Assembly: GCA_018340805.1 (NCBI GenBank)
Contig: JACMZG010001870.1
Span: 20,670,500 to 20,734,499, forward strand
Origin: Microvelia longipes
Lineage: Eukaryota; Arthropoda; Insecta; Hemiptera; Veliidae
DNA length: 64,000 nt
Direction: 5' to 3'
Shown: piece after piece, positions 47,098-58,999 of the stretch
How the letters are laid out: every line of letters begins with the position of its first letter
Numbering within the stretch: position 1 is the first letter of the stretch
Notes under the pieces: model-generated
The model's input: the letters and a program-made list of their open reading frames with translations, nothing else
The model's database searches: none
What the model was told of the DNA's origin: nothing
Made by a program: the position numbers and the translations under genes

Positions 47098-48440
47098 TTT
47101 CAAATAAAGCGTATGGGAACCGCGTTAAGATATACGCGCCTAAAAATAGCAAAAGAACAACATATAAATATTTATTATAAACACTTTAATTAAAAAACAT
47201 TTTACGTGGAATTTTTACTCTATGGTGTTTATGAAAGTTACCAGTATAATTTGCTTCTTTATCCATAGCTAACTATATTACTTATATATTATCTCAATTC
47301 TATATTCAGAACCAGCTTCTCCCAGATATTGGCTCGAGGCGTTGAAACCCGCCACCTATTTCCATTAACTTAAAATTTAAGTTTGCTACAATGAAACCAA
47401 AACAACGATCATTTCAAGATTTATTTAAAACCAGTAAAATATATTGTTTAAGTTTTTGAAGTAAGACCCAAGTTCCAGACTAATTTAACTTTATCCATTA
47501 TCAAATCCTAAAACTTTTCCTACCAAAAACACATCCCAACGAAATCTTTTATAAACAGATAGAAAATACTACTCAGTCTCTGATTAAAGATACTTTATTT
47601 TTATTGATAGACTTTAGGAAAGATGGATATAATAGATAAAGATGAAACTTTAGACGAAATTATACGTAAAATAAAAGAAAGTTTCATAAGTTATAGCTAA
47701 AATAAAAATGAATAGAGAAGAAAAACAAAGATGTAATAAAGATATCTATTCAGAAAAATACCAGAAACCAAATTAGTAAAATCTTTTACTTTGATTATCG
47801 AAAAAATGCTCAAAGGGATAATAGGTATTAAAGGTTATTTAGGTTACTACAGCTTATGTTATTTATCTGATCCAGAATTAAAATTTCGCCTAAGATATTA
47901 CTAGAGAAAATTTCTCTCTCACCTGGATTTTAAAAAATAAAATTGTGTTTAGTCTGTAAACATGAAACTTTTGTGGTAACATGAAGAATTCTAATAAAAT
48001 GCTTTCTTCTGATAAACATAGACCGAATAAAAAGTTTAGTAAAATAAAAAAATAATCAAAAAAACAAAAAAATCTACAGGTTGGTTTTTTTGTATTTTCT
48101 ACGAGGTAACAAACCAAGGCTTAATGAACCTAAACCCGGTAAAAAACAGGCTTTCCCGTAATTAACTTAACAGCGAACTCGAAATTTATAACAAGAAGCG
48201 AGGCTTATTTGAATTTTTATCAAGTCGGGATTCACAACGTGAATTGAAGCGGATTTTAAAACAAAATCTGGGCTTAAAAATGGACCCAGAAATCAACTCT
48301 AGAATTTGGAAGTGTTTAATGCGAATTTGTTACAATAAAATTTACTAAAGAAGTAAGAGTTTAGGGGTACTTTAATGTTAAGCTTACTCTAATAGTGGTG
48401 ATATGCGCATTCAATATTTAAAACCCGAATTATTTAAATA
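47098..48440. other. AT-rich DNA, no gene recognised
   Basis: No supported feature. Confidence 0.5.
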
Positions 48441-48470
48441 ATTCACACAATATTTTAATATTGTGTGAAT
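48441..48470. repeat. Perfect 14-bp hairpin
   Basis: ATTCACACAATATT pairs with AATATTGTGTGAAT around TT. Confidence 0.75.
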
Positions 48471-49008
48471 GCTTTAGCAAGTGTTAAAAAAGTAAAAAAA
48501 CTTATCAAAGTAACTAAAGACTGATGTACTCCTAACTCGTAAACACGGAAATTCGTTTAATTGAAAGTCTAATCCTTAATCCATCTGTTGGTAAGAATAA
48601 AATCGATAAAGATTGGTTGGGATTATTGGAATATCGAAACTGAAAAAATATACCGCAGGATTACAAGGATTATACCTATATCCTTCAGTTTCAACTACCT
48701 ATTATCTTAGTTATGATTAGTTTTATTTACAGACAAACAATTTTCTAGAGGTACTTAGAAGTGCTCTTAGTCCAACATGACCTCAACCATAACTGTGGCA
48801 GGATAAAAGATATGAGAGACAAACAAGTTTGAATTTTGACAAATATAGAGAAACTTAGGTCCGTATTTGGCAACTTCCATAATTTACTTTATTTTGTATT
48901 AAAATACAAAATTGTATTAGTTGGTTGTAAACTATGCAAGTGTAATTGTATTTTTTTATTGTTACCTTAGATATTTAATATTTTATATAACTACATGTTT
49001 TTTCTACA
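48471..49008. other. AT-rich DNA, possibly intronic
   Basis: No feature of its own. It ends in a pyrimidine-rich stretch and CTACAG that would serve as a 3' splice site for the candidate exon next to it. Confidence 0.4.
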
Positions 49009-49009
49009 G

Positions 49010-49169
49010 AGTACATTAAATTAATATTTTCCTTAATTCATATATTTGATGATGTACGTGGTTCGAGAGAGTCAGTATCCTAGTCATCCTCCTCAACTGT
49101 ATTACCCTGGGAATGTATCAGCCATGTATAGACGATCAATGTGTTACCAACAGATGCAAAATATTACAG
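49010..49169 (+). CDS. Candidate host exon with start codon (unknown protein)
   Basis: TTTTTTCTACAG ends at 49009 as a 3' splice site. An in-frame stop at 49034 is followed by ATGATG at 49049, 40 sense codons and CAG|GTAAGC with the donor at 49170-49171, leaving phase 1. The predicted N-terminus starts [20 protein letters not shown] and ends with CYQQMQNIT. It is rich in Tyr, Pro, Gln, Met and Ser, unlike translations of the surrounding AT-rich DNA, and looks like the low-complexity N-terminus of a regulatory protein. I do not recognise it. No partner exon is seen in the window, so a large intron on one or both sides is implied. It could be chance. Confidence 0.4.
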
Positions 49170-49227
49170 GTAAGCAACCTAATTTTTAATTAAAAGTTTT
49201 ACTAAAAACAGCACAAATAAAATCGTG

Positions 49228-49475
49228 TACCTCGGAACTTTCCTCATCACATCAGATTTGCTACGCTCATCCTCCCAACTTCAGACACGCTTCGATCGTC
49301 CTCAGAATATATAATTCGCTAAATTTATACTGCAACACCACTGCGGATTCGCTTCGCTCGAACCCGATTCGCTTACCCTTAAAACGCGAACCAAGAATTT
49401 ATCATGATCAACCATTTTTGAGCGAATGTCGGTCTCATTTAGACATCCTAAGTGGTTTTCATCATGTTCTCTGTA
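49228..49475 (-). repeat. 5S-R terminal part, copy 12
   Basis: Starts GTGTACCTCGGAACTTTCC, continues with GATTTGCTACGCTCATCCTC and GATTCGCTTCGCTCG, then switches to the 5' part (GACATCCTAAGTGGTTTTC). The middle is deleted. Confidence 0.65.
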
Positions 49476-49494
49476 TTAAATTTTAGTTTAAAGG

Positions 49495-49585
49495 CTATTG
49501 CTGAAAAGACATATTTATTTTACCATCTAGTTTATGCATATGCGTTATTTTAGTACTATTATGATTAGTTATTTAAAATAGCGAG
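49495..49585 (+). repeat. Isolated relative of the 47-bp satellite unit
   Basis: GTTTATGCATATGCGTTATT and TTAGTACTATTATGATTAG match the satellite unit at 52613-53150, about 3 kb away. Confidence 0.5.
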
Positions 49586-49679
49586 GATTCAAATGCAAAT
49601 GAAAACGCAAACGATTGTTTAGTAAAAAATCAAATTAACAATCGATATTTTTTCTTAGCTTGAACGTAGCGAAACTAAA

Positions 49680-49775
49680 AAAATACTACTTAAAGCTCTG
49701 GGTAAATGTGACATTCTGAAGATGAGTAAAACACATTGAGGAAAAGTACCGAGGTACCCCGTACCTCATGTTTAT
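49680..49775 (+). repeat. 5S-R terminal fragment, copy 13
   Basis: Only the last ~95 bp: GAGGAAAAGTACCGAGGTAC and CCCGTACCTCATG. Together with copy 12 it flanks about 200 bp in inverted order. Confidence 0.6.
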
Positions 49776-50539
49776 TAACTTGATCATGATAATGATAGAA
49801 AAAGATAGATCAAGTATTAAAAATAGGAGTCATTAAAACTTAAAAAGTTCTAAAACAATACTGTGGTTCTTTTCAAACGATACCTTAAAATACTAAACAA
49901 GTTTTACAACTTGTCCTATTTTATTCAGGGCTTTCCCAAAACTTTAACCAGAACAGAGTTTCTACCAAACTACAGAAAAAAACAAAACCATTACAAAGGT
50001 ATTTCTACTTTTAAATGCTTAACAGTTAAGTTACAAATACCTGAGTTCTTTTTACACAATTAAGTGAAAATAGAAACATAAAATAAAATTGACCAAAAAA
50101 CAATTTTAGTAATACAGTTTATAGAGCAAGTAATATTTTATTCATTAAAGACAAAAATGACAAAATATTTAAAAAGCTTTTTAAGGTTTGTAAGAGAGCA
50201 ATATAAAGTTGAAATCTTGAATATTTTAGAGTATTTTTGTCCCCAGACCTGCCTTTTCTTGCTATGAGATGCATAGTAGTGTAAAAACTATCACAACAAG
50301 ACTTTTTTGTGAAAAGTTTTAAAGAAAAGCAATGATTTACTATTTTGAAAGAAGTCAAATAAAATCCTGTTTCCTTTTAAGATCCAGAATTTTTTTGTCA
50401 ACAGAGTATCTTATCGGCCTAGTAAAATAAAATAAATTGAATAAAACATACAATCAAAGGGTATAAGGAATATGTTTTCCTTCTAAAAAGGGAGAAAAAG
50501 TAAACTTTCCAGCCTTAGAAGAGAATCGTATTCCAGTGT
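49776..50539. other. AT-rich DNA, no gene recognised
   Basis: No supported feature. Confidence 0.5.
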
Positions 50540-50830
50540 TTGTGACAATAAGGGAGGGAACAAAAATCAGATCGGAAAGTGACTATCATTCCTCTTGTAG
50601 GGGCTCCTCTGGGGCCCCTACCACTTGTACCAGTCTAGTAAGCGTTTCTGTCCAAGACAGATAGGATAAAAATGGCTTCCACGGTATGACGGCGAGCTAA
50701 GCAAGCCCGCAAGGAGGGAAAAACTCGAAGTGGCGACTTTTGATCGTGGGCATCCCAAAACGATTGAAACCGGGTTCAGCTCAATCGGACCTTTTTAAGT
50801 GGCACAATTGGCAAACAATGCAAGAATCAA
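50540..50830 (+). mobile_element. GC-richer SINE-like or composite insert
   Basis: Shares GGGAACAAAAATCAGA with the SINE-like insert at 23217. Contains the hairpin GTAGGGGCTCC/GGGGCCCCTAC and a stretch GACGGCGAGCTAAGCAAGCC. No clear tRNA boxes are seen. It is much less AT-rich than its flanks. Confidence 0.4.
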
Positions 50831-50850
50831 CAATAGGTTATATGTATATC

Positions 50851-50960
50851 TGTGTGTGTGTGTGTGTGTCTTTCGAACGGATAAATATTTATTAATCGAA
50901 CTTATTACAAAACCTAGGGGATGACACTAACCCTATGGAAATGATTGTAACGTAATAGTC
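50851..50960 (-). repeat. (GT)n tract with microsatellite-linked repeat
   Basis: (GT)9 is followed by CTTTCGAACGGATAAATATT and CCTAGGGGATGACACTAACC. This is the reverse-orientation relative of 21783-21890, again with the microsatellite at the same end. Confidence 0.55.
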
Positions 50961-51059
50961 CTGTTTTATATTAAATCGTCAAAAACTGTTAGAATTTAAG
51001 GTTATTAAATTTTGCCTGTGAGTTGAATCAAAATGGTACGGAGTCGATTCGAACACTTA

Positions 51060-51110
51060 AAGACATCAAAACTAGGGGACCTGGGTTCGAATCCTGGTAA
51101 AGACGATAAT
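51060..51110 (+). repeat. tRNA B-box-like motif upstream of the foldback copy
   Basis: ACCTGGGTTCGAATCCTGGT is a good T-arm with B-box GGTTCGAATCC, about 80 bp before the GGCGCGGT terminus. The same order occurs near 21300-21230 on the minus strand. Confidence 0.55.
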
Positions 51111-51159
51111 TTTCATTGCTTTATTTACATTACATTAGTTTAGAACTTCAAAAAAGTCT

Positions 51160-51573
51160 GGCGCGGTAGTCCGCATCCCTGGCGAATTTCTTTTGAAATA
51201 CGAGGTGCTGTGCTCAACAGTCAATTTATTGTTTAATGTTCCACTTTAAGCTTTACAACTTGAGCAGTTACTCAATTATCCTGCACTGGAAATGCGCTAT
51301 AACCTTTAAAGGTTAACACTAACTAAGCTTCAATCTAGTACACAAATAATAGTGTGCACTGCCAATTTTAAAGGCAAAGTTTTGTACAACCAACACAATA
51401 ATAATGCGCATTTCCTTTGAAAAATACAGAAAACATTGGATTACAAGTAGTGCTTGAAAATTGAGAAACTACTCAAATTATAAAGCATAAACCTCAAATT
51501 ATAAGGATTATTAAGCTTGGAAACACGCAAAAGGGAATTAGCCCACCATGCGGACCACAACGCCAGAATTATT
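51160..51573. mobile_element. GCG foldback element, copy 2
   Basis: Begins GTCTGGCGCGGTAGTCCGC and ends with the diverged reverse complement CATGCGGACCACAACGCCAG. Inner arm words (GAGCAGTTACTCAATTATCC and TTGAAAATTGAGAAACTACTC) are also inverted. Shorter (414 bp) and more decayed than copy 1 at 20396-21105, and without the doubled terminal block. Confidence 0.7.
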
Positions 51574-52612
51574 TGTAAATTGAATAGCGGTACGATTTAA
51601 GTGTAAGTGGTAGGCAAGATTTTATACACGACACGGAGTGAATATTTCATCTCTTGGTTAAGTTTGGCTTTCTCCACTTTACCTCGGTAGCCCAACCTTC
51701 ACTTTTGATGGAATCATTTAAATATAAGATGCAATATTAAATATAATTCAAATATACTGTTATAGGTAATATTATAAGGTTCAGTTTTTATGCTTTATAA
51801 CTTGAGTAGATACTCAATCATCAAGCACTATTTGAAACTTATTTGTTTATATTATTACGTTATAAGTAAGTATACTGTTATAACTTATAAGTAATAAATT
51901 AAGAAAATTAAATTGGGTACTTATAACGTTTCTTATTATTGTAACTTTATAAATATCAATACTGTTCTTAATAAATGCATATTCTCTAAAAATGAACTTT
52001 TAGAACTAAAAATCCTAGGTTTTAGATATAAATTTTCTTTATACAGATTTTATTCATACGTTAAATGTATTTATTTATTAACATTCTAAAAAATAGAATT
52101 TGATAACTTTTCTACGAACGTATATATGAAGCTAAGTCATTTAGAGTGATTTGCAAGGCAGGCAATATAACGTGCGGTAGATAAGGACGTGATATTGGTT
52201 TCTATACGCTTAACTCTGATGTGACCCTAGGCCCTGCCATCCTATACAAATAGACTATGGAATATACCTCTGCCCATATTTCAATATTTGTTTTACGTAC
52301 TATGTTGCTTAAACTCGACCGCATCTGGTATTTGTCCAAAATCAATTTTTTTAGGTTTGAGGGAAAATTTTGGTAAAGATAAAATGAAAATATTATTTTT
52401 GGGTTTAAATATTCATAAAAGAAGAAAAATACATAATAAAATCACTACGGATATGTTTATGGATAATCAAGCTTCAAGACATGTTTAGAGTAAAACTTCA
52501 GTCAAATTAAAAGGATTTGCAACAAAACATATTTGGCCAACACGATACCTTGCATTTATTTAATAAATTTATCAGCAAATGTCTGGTTTAGTTAAGACAG
52601 GAGGCACAATAT
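51574..52612. other. AT-rich DNA, no gene recognised
   Basis: No supported feature. The frame at 52288-52488 has no recognisable domain. Confidence 0.45.
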
Positions 52613-53150
52613 ATTAGTACTTTTATAATTAGACCACTAAGTTCATGCACATGCATTATCGTAGTACTTTTATAATTAGACCACTAAGTTCATGCACATG
52701 CATTATCGTAGTACTTTTATAATTAGACCACTAAGTTCATGCACATGCATTATCGTAGTACTTTTATAAATTGAGCCACTTAGTTCAATCATATGCATTA
52801 TCTGCTTTTATAATTTGAGTTACCTAGTTAATGTACATGCATTATTTTAGTACTTATATAATTCAAACAGTCTAGTTTATACACATATATTATCATAGGA
52901 CTTTTATAATCCAAGCCACCTACTTCATGCCTATGCATTACCTTAGCACTTTTATAACTTGAGCCGACTAGTCCATGCATATGCATAATCTTAAGTACTT
53001 ATATAATTTGAACCGACTTAGTCCATGCATGTGCATTATCTTAGGTCTTCCATGATTTCAGGCGCCTGGTTCATGCATATTCATTATCTTAAAGCTATTT
53101 CACTTAAAGCCGCTTAGTTCATGTATATACATTATTTTAGTACTGTTATA
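52613..53150 (+). repeat. Tandem array, 47-bp unit, ~11 copies
   Basis: The unit is TAGTACTTTTATAATTAGAC, CACTAAGTTCATGCACATGC, ATTATCG. The first three copies are almost identical and later copies are progressively diverged, so growth has been at the left end. The ATGCA(C/T)ATGCAT part is nearly palindromic. Confidence 0.9.
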
Positions 53151-54691
53151 ATTATTTTTTAAACTTTCATTCAAAAATTTAAAAAAAACATCAAACTATA
53201 TTTTTGTTTTAATCAAATTTTAAAATGACAAGAGAACGTAAACTTTTTTAAACCCATTACAAAAATAAATAAATATATTTTAAAAACTTGGAACCCACAC
53301 TTGTAACAAATGCTTTCTAACGTCTTTTTAAAAAACGTATAAAAATATATATTAAAAAGCAAATGTTTGTGAAAGGTTTATATCTTTTATAATAAGTAAA
53401 AGTTTTAAAACAAACTACAACAATATTTTTAAGAATATTATTTTTAAGGTAACAATAAAATATTATTCTTATTTTATGATGCTAACTAGAGAGCCAAGGG
53501 AATGCTGCCCCGCCTCGTGTACTCTAATTATCTTTTTAACCCTTTTTATTTTAACCTAAAAACTACTATATACTATATTTTTTTGGCGTTTATTTATTTT
53601 TAATGGGCATATTATATACAGGAAAATCTTTACAACTATTTAATTCTTATTTTTTTATATAATTTTAAATTATGGAAGTTATTATTTTTTATTTATTTGA
53701 TTAATTTTGCAAACTAGCCAGATTGATAATACACAATTATCTTTTGAAAAAGAAAAAGAAACTGTTGGAGCATTAATAACTACAACAGATCTCTGCAAAG
53801 GCAGCCTTGGAAAATTAAATGTTTTAACATATCCTTCCCAATAAATCTATTATTTAATATTTTTTGATCATAATAATAAAAACCTGTTTTAAACATTAAA
53901 TAAAGGAACCTATTAAACCAGAAATGCAAATGAACTAGACATAAGGTATAATAGATTTAAATCTTTTGTTATTATTTTAGAATATTTATTATTGATTAAA
54001 ATTAAAATATCGCTAAATTATAATTGTTATTAAAATATACGTGATAAAATAACGTGCATTAAACGTGTTTCATGTAATTGTTTTAATAATTTTGACGAGA
54101 CGAATTCGAATTATATTATTGTAAACTAAAGGAATAATTTTTTTTTATTTATCTACTTTTAAAATCAAAATACAGGACCTACTTACTTACTTACTTACTG
54201 AGCGGGCTCAGAGAACCAAAGTAGGTTTATGGTCTCGGCAACCTTAACAGACATAATCCTATTGTTAGTATAAAGCAACAGACAGCAATCAATTTGGTAC
54301 AAAATCGAGTTTAGAATGGAAAAAGTACTAGACATCACCAAGGTTGAAAACAAACATTTAGAAGGACCACGTTCAGGGATATTTCATCAATATATTAAAT
54401 CCAAGAAGCCAAAAGCTGAATCAAACGCGGACTATTTACATTGAGGACTATTACATCATCAGCCACTGATGAAATGGAATAACTAACCAAAAGAAATAAG
54501 AGCAAACTAAAATGAAACTGTTTTTTACCTTTTATTTTTGTTAGAGTAAGAATAATAACAAGTTCTTCCACAAATGATATTATAGTAAGCCTAAGCCAAA
54601 ACAGAACACCATAAAGTAACTTTTTCACTATTTTATTTATAATTAATGAACTCTACACTTCATGTGTATTTAAAAAAATGCTATATACGAT
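53151..54691. other. AT-rich DNA, no gene recognised
   Basis: Only a (TTAC)4 tract at 54180-54197, followed by CTGAGCGGGCTCAG, a short palindrome. The tetranucleotide tract may be the tail of a lost non-LTR or SINE element. Confidence 0.45.
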
Positions 54692-54782
54692 TAAAGAATC
54701 ATCTAACGTCGATATTTGCTGATAAATATGAATTCATATCTAACAGCAAGTCAAGACGTTAGCTGATCCTTCATTTGCTTCT
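54692..54782. repeat. CAGCAAG hairpin family, complete copy 2
   Basis: The arms around GAATTC pair across ATCTAACGTCGATATTTGCT and its diverged complement. The end TCCTTCATTTGCTTCTTCAA equals the flank of the copy at 36226-36310. Confidence 0.7.
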
Positions 54783-54926
54783 TCAACATAAGGTAAATGT
54801 TGAAAAGACATACCATCACATATGTCATGCATAGTGCAATCACTGGATTGTTTCTTTTAACAGCCTCTTAAGTCAACGAAAGTACGCTAATCCAAATACT
54901 TGTAGCAATAATTCTTTTTGTATTTA

Positions 54927-55005
54927 TTGAGTATACTCAATAAATTGTATTTGATTGATTATTGAGTATACTCAATATTGAGTATTTATTGAGTAATACT
55001 CAATA
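54927..55005. repeat. Cluster of ATTGAGTATACTCAAT palindromes
   Basis: The 16-base perfect palindrome occurs twice, followed by further half-sites (TATTGAGTA, TACTCAATA) that can pair in several ways. Confidence 0.8.
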
Positions 55006-55597
55006 AAGTGTAAAAATATCATTCGTCATCGTGAGACCTAAGCTGAAACAGACTGCCTAATATGAAACATACTTTTTTATATCTCCCACTTAATATACTT
55101 CCTTATTAAAAACACTTTATTTATAATGAGAAATAAATAAATATTATTATTACCTTTCATTAATACAGGTGGTAGCCAATGCACTTGTTTGCCCTTCATC
55201 GCCGTCTTTTTAAAAAATAGCCCGGCCCCGGACATTTTCTACCGTAGGACAATATATCTGTCTCAAGGCAATAGAATAGATAGATATTATAAAATGATAA
55301 ATGATAATAAAAATAATAAGAATATAATTTGCTATGTCAGCCGGAGCATCTCATCTTAAGTCCATGATATGTTAGGATCAGCATCATATAGATGACCATG
55401 TTGGCAGTGAGATGATGATGCTCTGATATATTCCATTGTCACAGAGGAGATAGTCCTATACTTGATATCGCTTCGCACTATTTAAATACGGACTCACTGA
55501 ACTGAATTATATTGCACCTGTAACAAAAAAATATTGAATTGCTATATTAAAAAAATAGTTTTGAAAATAATGATTAATGTTGGTAAACAAAGATTAA

Positions 55598-56275
55598 TGT
55601 TCCTACTACTAGGGAACCTATCACTGGTAGTAGGTACTACTACTAGGTAGTACTTACCACTGGTAGTAAGTACTACTACTAGGTAGTACTTATCACTGGT
55701 GGTTGGTACTACTACTAGGGACATACTGCTAGGTAGTACCTACAACTGGTAGTAGGTACTACTAGGAATCTACTACTGGTAGTACGTACTACTACTACAG
55801 GTACCTATCACTGGTAGTAGGTACTACTACTACAGGTACCTATTACTGGTAGTAGGCACTACTACTATGGTAGAGTACTTACTACTGGTAGTAGGTACTA
55901 CTACTAGGAACTACTGCTATATAGGTACCTACTACTGGTAGTTGGTACTACTTTTATAGGTACCTACTACTGGTAGTTGGTACTACTTTTATAGGTACCT
56001 AGTACTGGTAGTAGGTACTACTATTATAGGTACCTACTACTGGTAGTTGGTACTACTTTTATAGGTACCTACTCTGGTAGTAGGTACTCTACCTAGGTAG
56101 TACCTACGACTGGTAGTAGGTACTACTACTAGGAACTTACTGCTAGGTAGTAGGTACTACTACTATAGGTACCTACTACTAGTAGTAGGTACTACTACTA
56201 TAGGTACCTACTACTGGAAGTAGGTACTACTACTATAGGTACCTACTACTGGTAGTAGGTACTACTACCTATAAT
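55598..56275 (+). repeat. GGTACC satellite array
   Basis: Units of roughly 35-48 bp built from GGTACCTACTACTGGTAG and TAGGTACTACTACTATA. Each unit is itself close to palindromic, so single strands can fold at every unit. Unit length varies and GGTACC is kept in most. The array resumes at 56386-56520 after a 110-bp interruption. Confidence 0.9.
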
Positions 56276-56278
56276 TTA

Positions 56279-56390
56279 TGGGTTTTATAAGTACATAAAT
56301 AAATTTTACTTTATTATATATTACTATAATGTTAGGAAGTTGATAGAGGTCGAATGGATTTATAACATTAGAGGAGACATTCAAGTACTA
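56279..56390 (+). repeat. Dispersed repeat interrupting the satellite
   Basis: TTATAAGTACATAAATAAAT to GGATTTATAACATTAGAGGA matches 58207-58330 with few changes. Satellite flanks it on both sides here; the other copy has no satellite. Confidence 0.75.
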
Positions 56391-56520
56391 CTAGGTTGTA
56401 CTTACTGGTTGTAGGTACTGCTACAAGGAATCTACTACTGGTAGTAGGTACTACTACTAGGTAGTACTTGCCATAGGTAGTAGGTCCAACTACTAGGTAC
56501 CTACTATTAGGTAGTACTAG
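56386..56520 (+). repeat. GGTACC satellite array, second block
   Basis: Three or four diverged units (GGTAGTAGGTACTACTACTA type). Confidence 0.8.
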
Positions 56521-58206
56521 ACTATCCTGTTAATCCTTTGTAGCCTTCATATTTCACAATGGCTCAGCGATGGTGGTAGTAATCAGGGAGACTCGATGGA
56601 TCCCCTAGCAAGTAGGCTACGTCTTTGTACCAATTTTGCCATCTGCGAGAGGTAGGATAATGCCTATGCAAAATAAGTCCAACTGTAGGCATTTTGTATA
56701 AGATCCACAGAACAGCCGGGACTTAACAAATAGTTTTTATAGGTAACTTTAACTAGAAACATCACGCACCCCTCTGTAAGATAAATCTTTCTTACTATTA
56801 AAACCAAAAGGTAGGAACACACATGTAGTTAGTAAAATATAGTATTAAGGGCTCTAAATTTAGCTTAAACCCAGTTTCATAAAGGGTAAGGGATCTTTAA
56901 GGTAAACTTAACATCGTACAGGTTCAGAAACACCGGCTCAAAGTTGCTTGTAAGGATTTCCATCCCTAGCATACAAATTCTACACTTAATAATAACATTA
57001 AACATATTCCAACATTACTTTAATCACATAACATGAATGGAATTAAACATATTATAAATCAAAAATCATCAAATAAATCAAATCAACAATCCTCGGTAAC
57101 CATGGTAACTCTCCTAACAATGCCCGATCGGGATTGCATCCGCGTTGCCTGTAAGAACTTGAATTAACTGTGTTTAACTCACTTTTATAACAAAAAGTAT
57201 TCAATTCATTCTTTAATAATAAGAATTTATAATAAAACAATTAAAAAAAACATGTTTTATAATTAACTAAATGGAAGCAAAGAATAAACTAAGAGGAATA
57301 AAAGATAAATAAAAAGTGATGAGTAATGGCTAGTTAACATCTTTGTGTGTGTATTGTAATAAAACTGACCTATTAAACCACAGATGACAATAAACCTACT
57401 CAGTCATTTCTATTTAATACTCGCACCTTTTAATTATACCTCAAAAGAAAAATGATGCGTTAAATTAGTTAATTAAGTATTTCATGAGGTATAAAACTAA
57501 ACTAATTAACACTTTAAGAATTATTGTACTAACATTTTATTTCCAAAATTAAATCCATTTAAAAATATAGTGTCAAGATTATGTTCTAAAAACCCTAAAC
57601 GAACTGTTAATAACTAAAAACCTTACCCTTGAACAAGATAAAAATAAATGAGCTCGAAGATTTCGATGTGGGTAGAAAAAACTGCATTTAAAATAAACAA
57701 ACATAACATAATAACAAACGTCTAAGAAGGTCAAGACGAGGATCTTAATATTGCTGGATTTTTAGCGGATCTTAAATTAAAAACTTCAAAGAATTTTAAA
57801 GCAATACAAAATCATTACTAAGTTTGATAAAACTTACTATTTCTAAATCGACACCATTGTGACGTATGCTATAGAAAATTATACCTCAACGTATTAACAT
57901 TAGCCTATGTTCTCGAATTTTATACTTTGCCGAAACGTAAACGACGAATTTACGTAAATATTAAGTAATTTAAATATAAGTAATAACTTTAATAAATTGT
58001 AAGTTATAAGTAATTTTCTTACATTTAAACTGAAAATTTTCAAACTGCGTAGTTAAGTTCGGCTTCCGAAAGAATTAAACACATGATTAAGTAATTTAAA
58101 TATCAGTGCTGCCAATCGTAAAATTATTCTAATATTAACAACACTGTTAATAATTTTTCCAAACTTAATTGCAAAATAAACGTTTTAATTAAGGGTTAAT
58201 TAAAGA
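56521..58206. other. No gene recognised
   Basis: A less AT-rich part at 56530-56680 (GGCTCAGCGATGGTGGTAGT) is unidentified. The remainder is AT-rich. Confidence 0.45.
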
Positions 58207-58330
58207 TTTTATAAATACATAAATAAATTTTACTTTATTATATATCACTATAATGTCAGGTAGTTGATAGAGGTCGCATGGATTTATAACATTAGAGGAG
58301 GCATTCCCATTATACATTAGGTTGCTTGAA
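58207..58330 (+). repeat. Second copy of the satellite-interrupting repeat
   Basis: Partner of 56279-56390; it leads straight into the repeat family below, of which it may be the first part. Confidence 0.7.
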
Positions 58331-58800
58331 TAATTTTTGGGTCTCTCAGGGGCTCTTTGTAACCTCATTGAAACCTCCTTTAAGGGGGGGGGAGTTAAGG
58401 TTATAATAAATCAATTGTTTTTGGCTTCTTGTACATTATCTATGTTTTGATATGTATTTTAAACGTTCTTTAATATATGTTACTGTACTTTTGTTTTGTT
58501 TATTTCATTATATTGATAGTCAAAGGTAGTCAGGTTACTTTTAGGTTACTTAGGTTACTTTTTTGATGTGTGAAAATTCAACCACTAAGACTTTTCTAGT
58601 AATATATCTCTATGCTCACAGGGGCTTTCAGTAACCTTATTGAAACCTCTATTAAGAGTATGTTGAGGTTATAATAAATTAATCGTTGACGGCAATCCGC
58701 ACACGTCATGTGTTTTGTTTTGAGTTATGAACGTCTGTTTATAAAAGTTACTATAGTTTTCTTACTGTTTATTTGACTATATTAATAAAGGTTACTTTTT
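58331..58800 (+). repeat. Two direct copies of a ~270-bp repeat
   Basis: The first copy carries CAGGGGCTCTTTGTAACCTC and ATTGAAACCTCC and ends with runs of AGGTTACTT. The second (from ~58605) starts ATATATCTCTATGCTCACAG and carries CCTTATTGAAACCTCTATTA. A third copy is inverted at 62510-62850. Confidence 0.75.
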
Positions 58801-58999
58801 TACCAAATAATAAAAAACAACAAAAAACCCGTATTTTTTTCGTAATTCGTGTAGTCAATTGCGGGTGTCCCATATAACACCGGATTGTGCTAAAAATAGT
58901 AAATCAGAAAGTATAACTTTTTAGGTTTTTGGGATTAATACAAGACATTTTGCCTTGATATTTGATATTTTTGTTTAAGGGCCCTTATTTTAGCAGGGA

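Noticed and set aside
52613..53150. CRISPR-like array
   Set aside because: Plain tandem satellite; no spacers.
54395..54628. 77-codon frame with a signal-peptide-like hydrophobic stretch
   Set aside because: No support beyond hydrophobicity, which AT-rich random frames often show.
55542..55724. Repeat protein with VVVPTTS units
   Set aside because: Translation of the GGTACC satellite.
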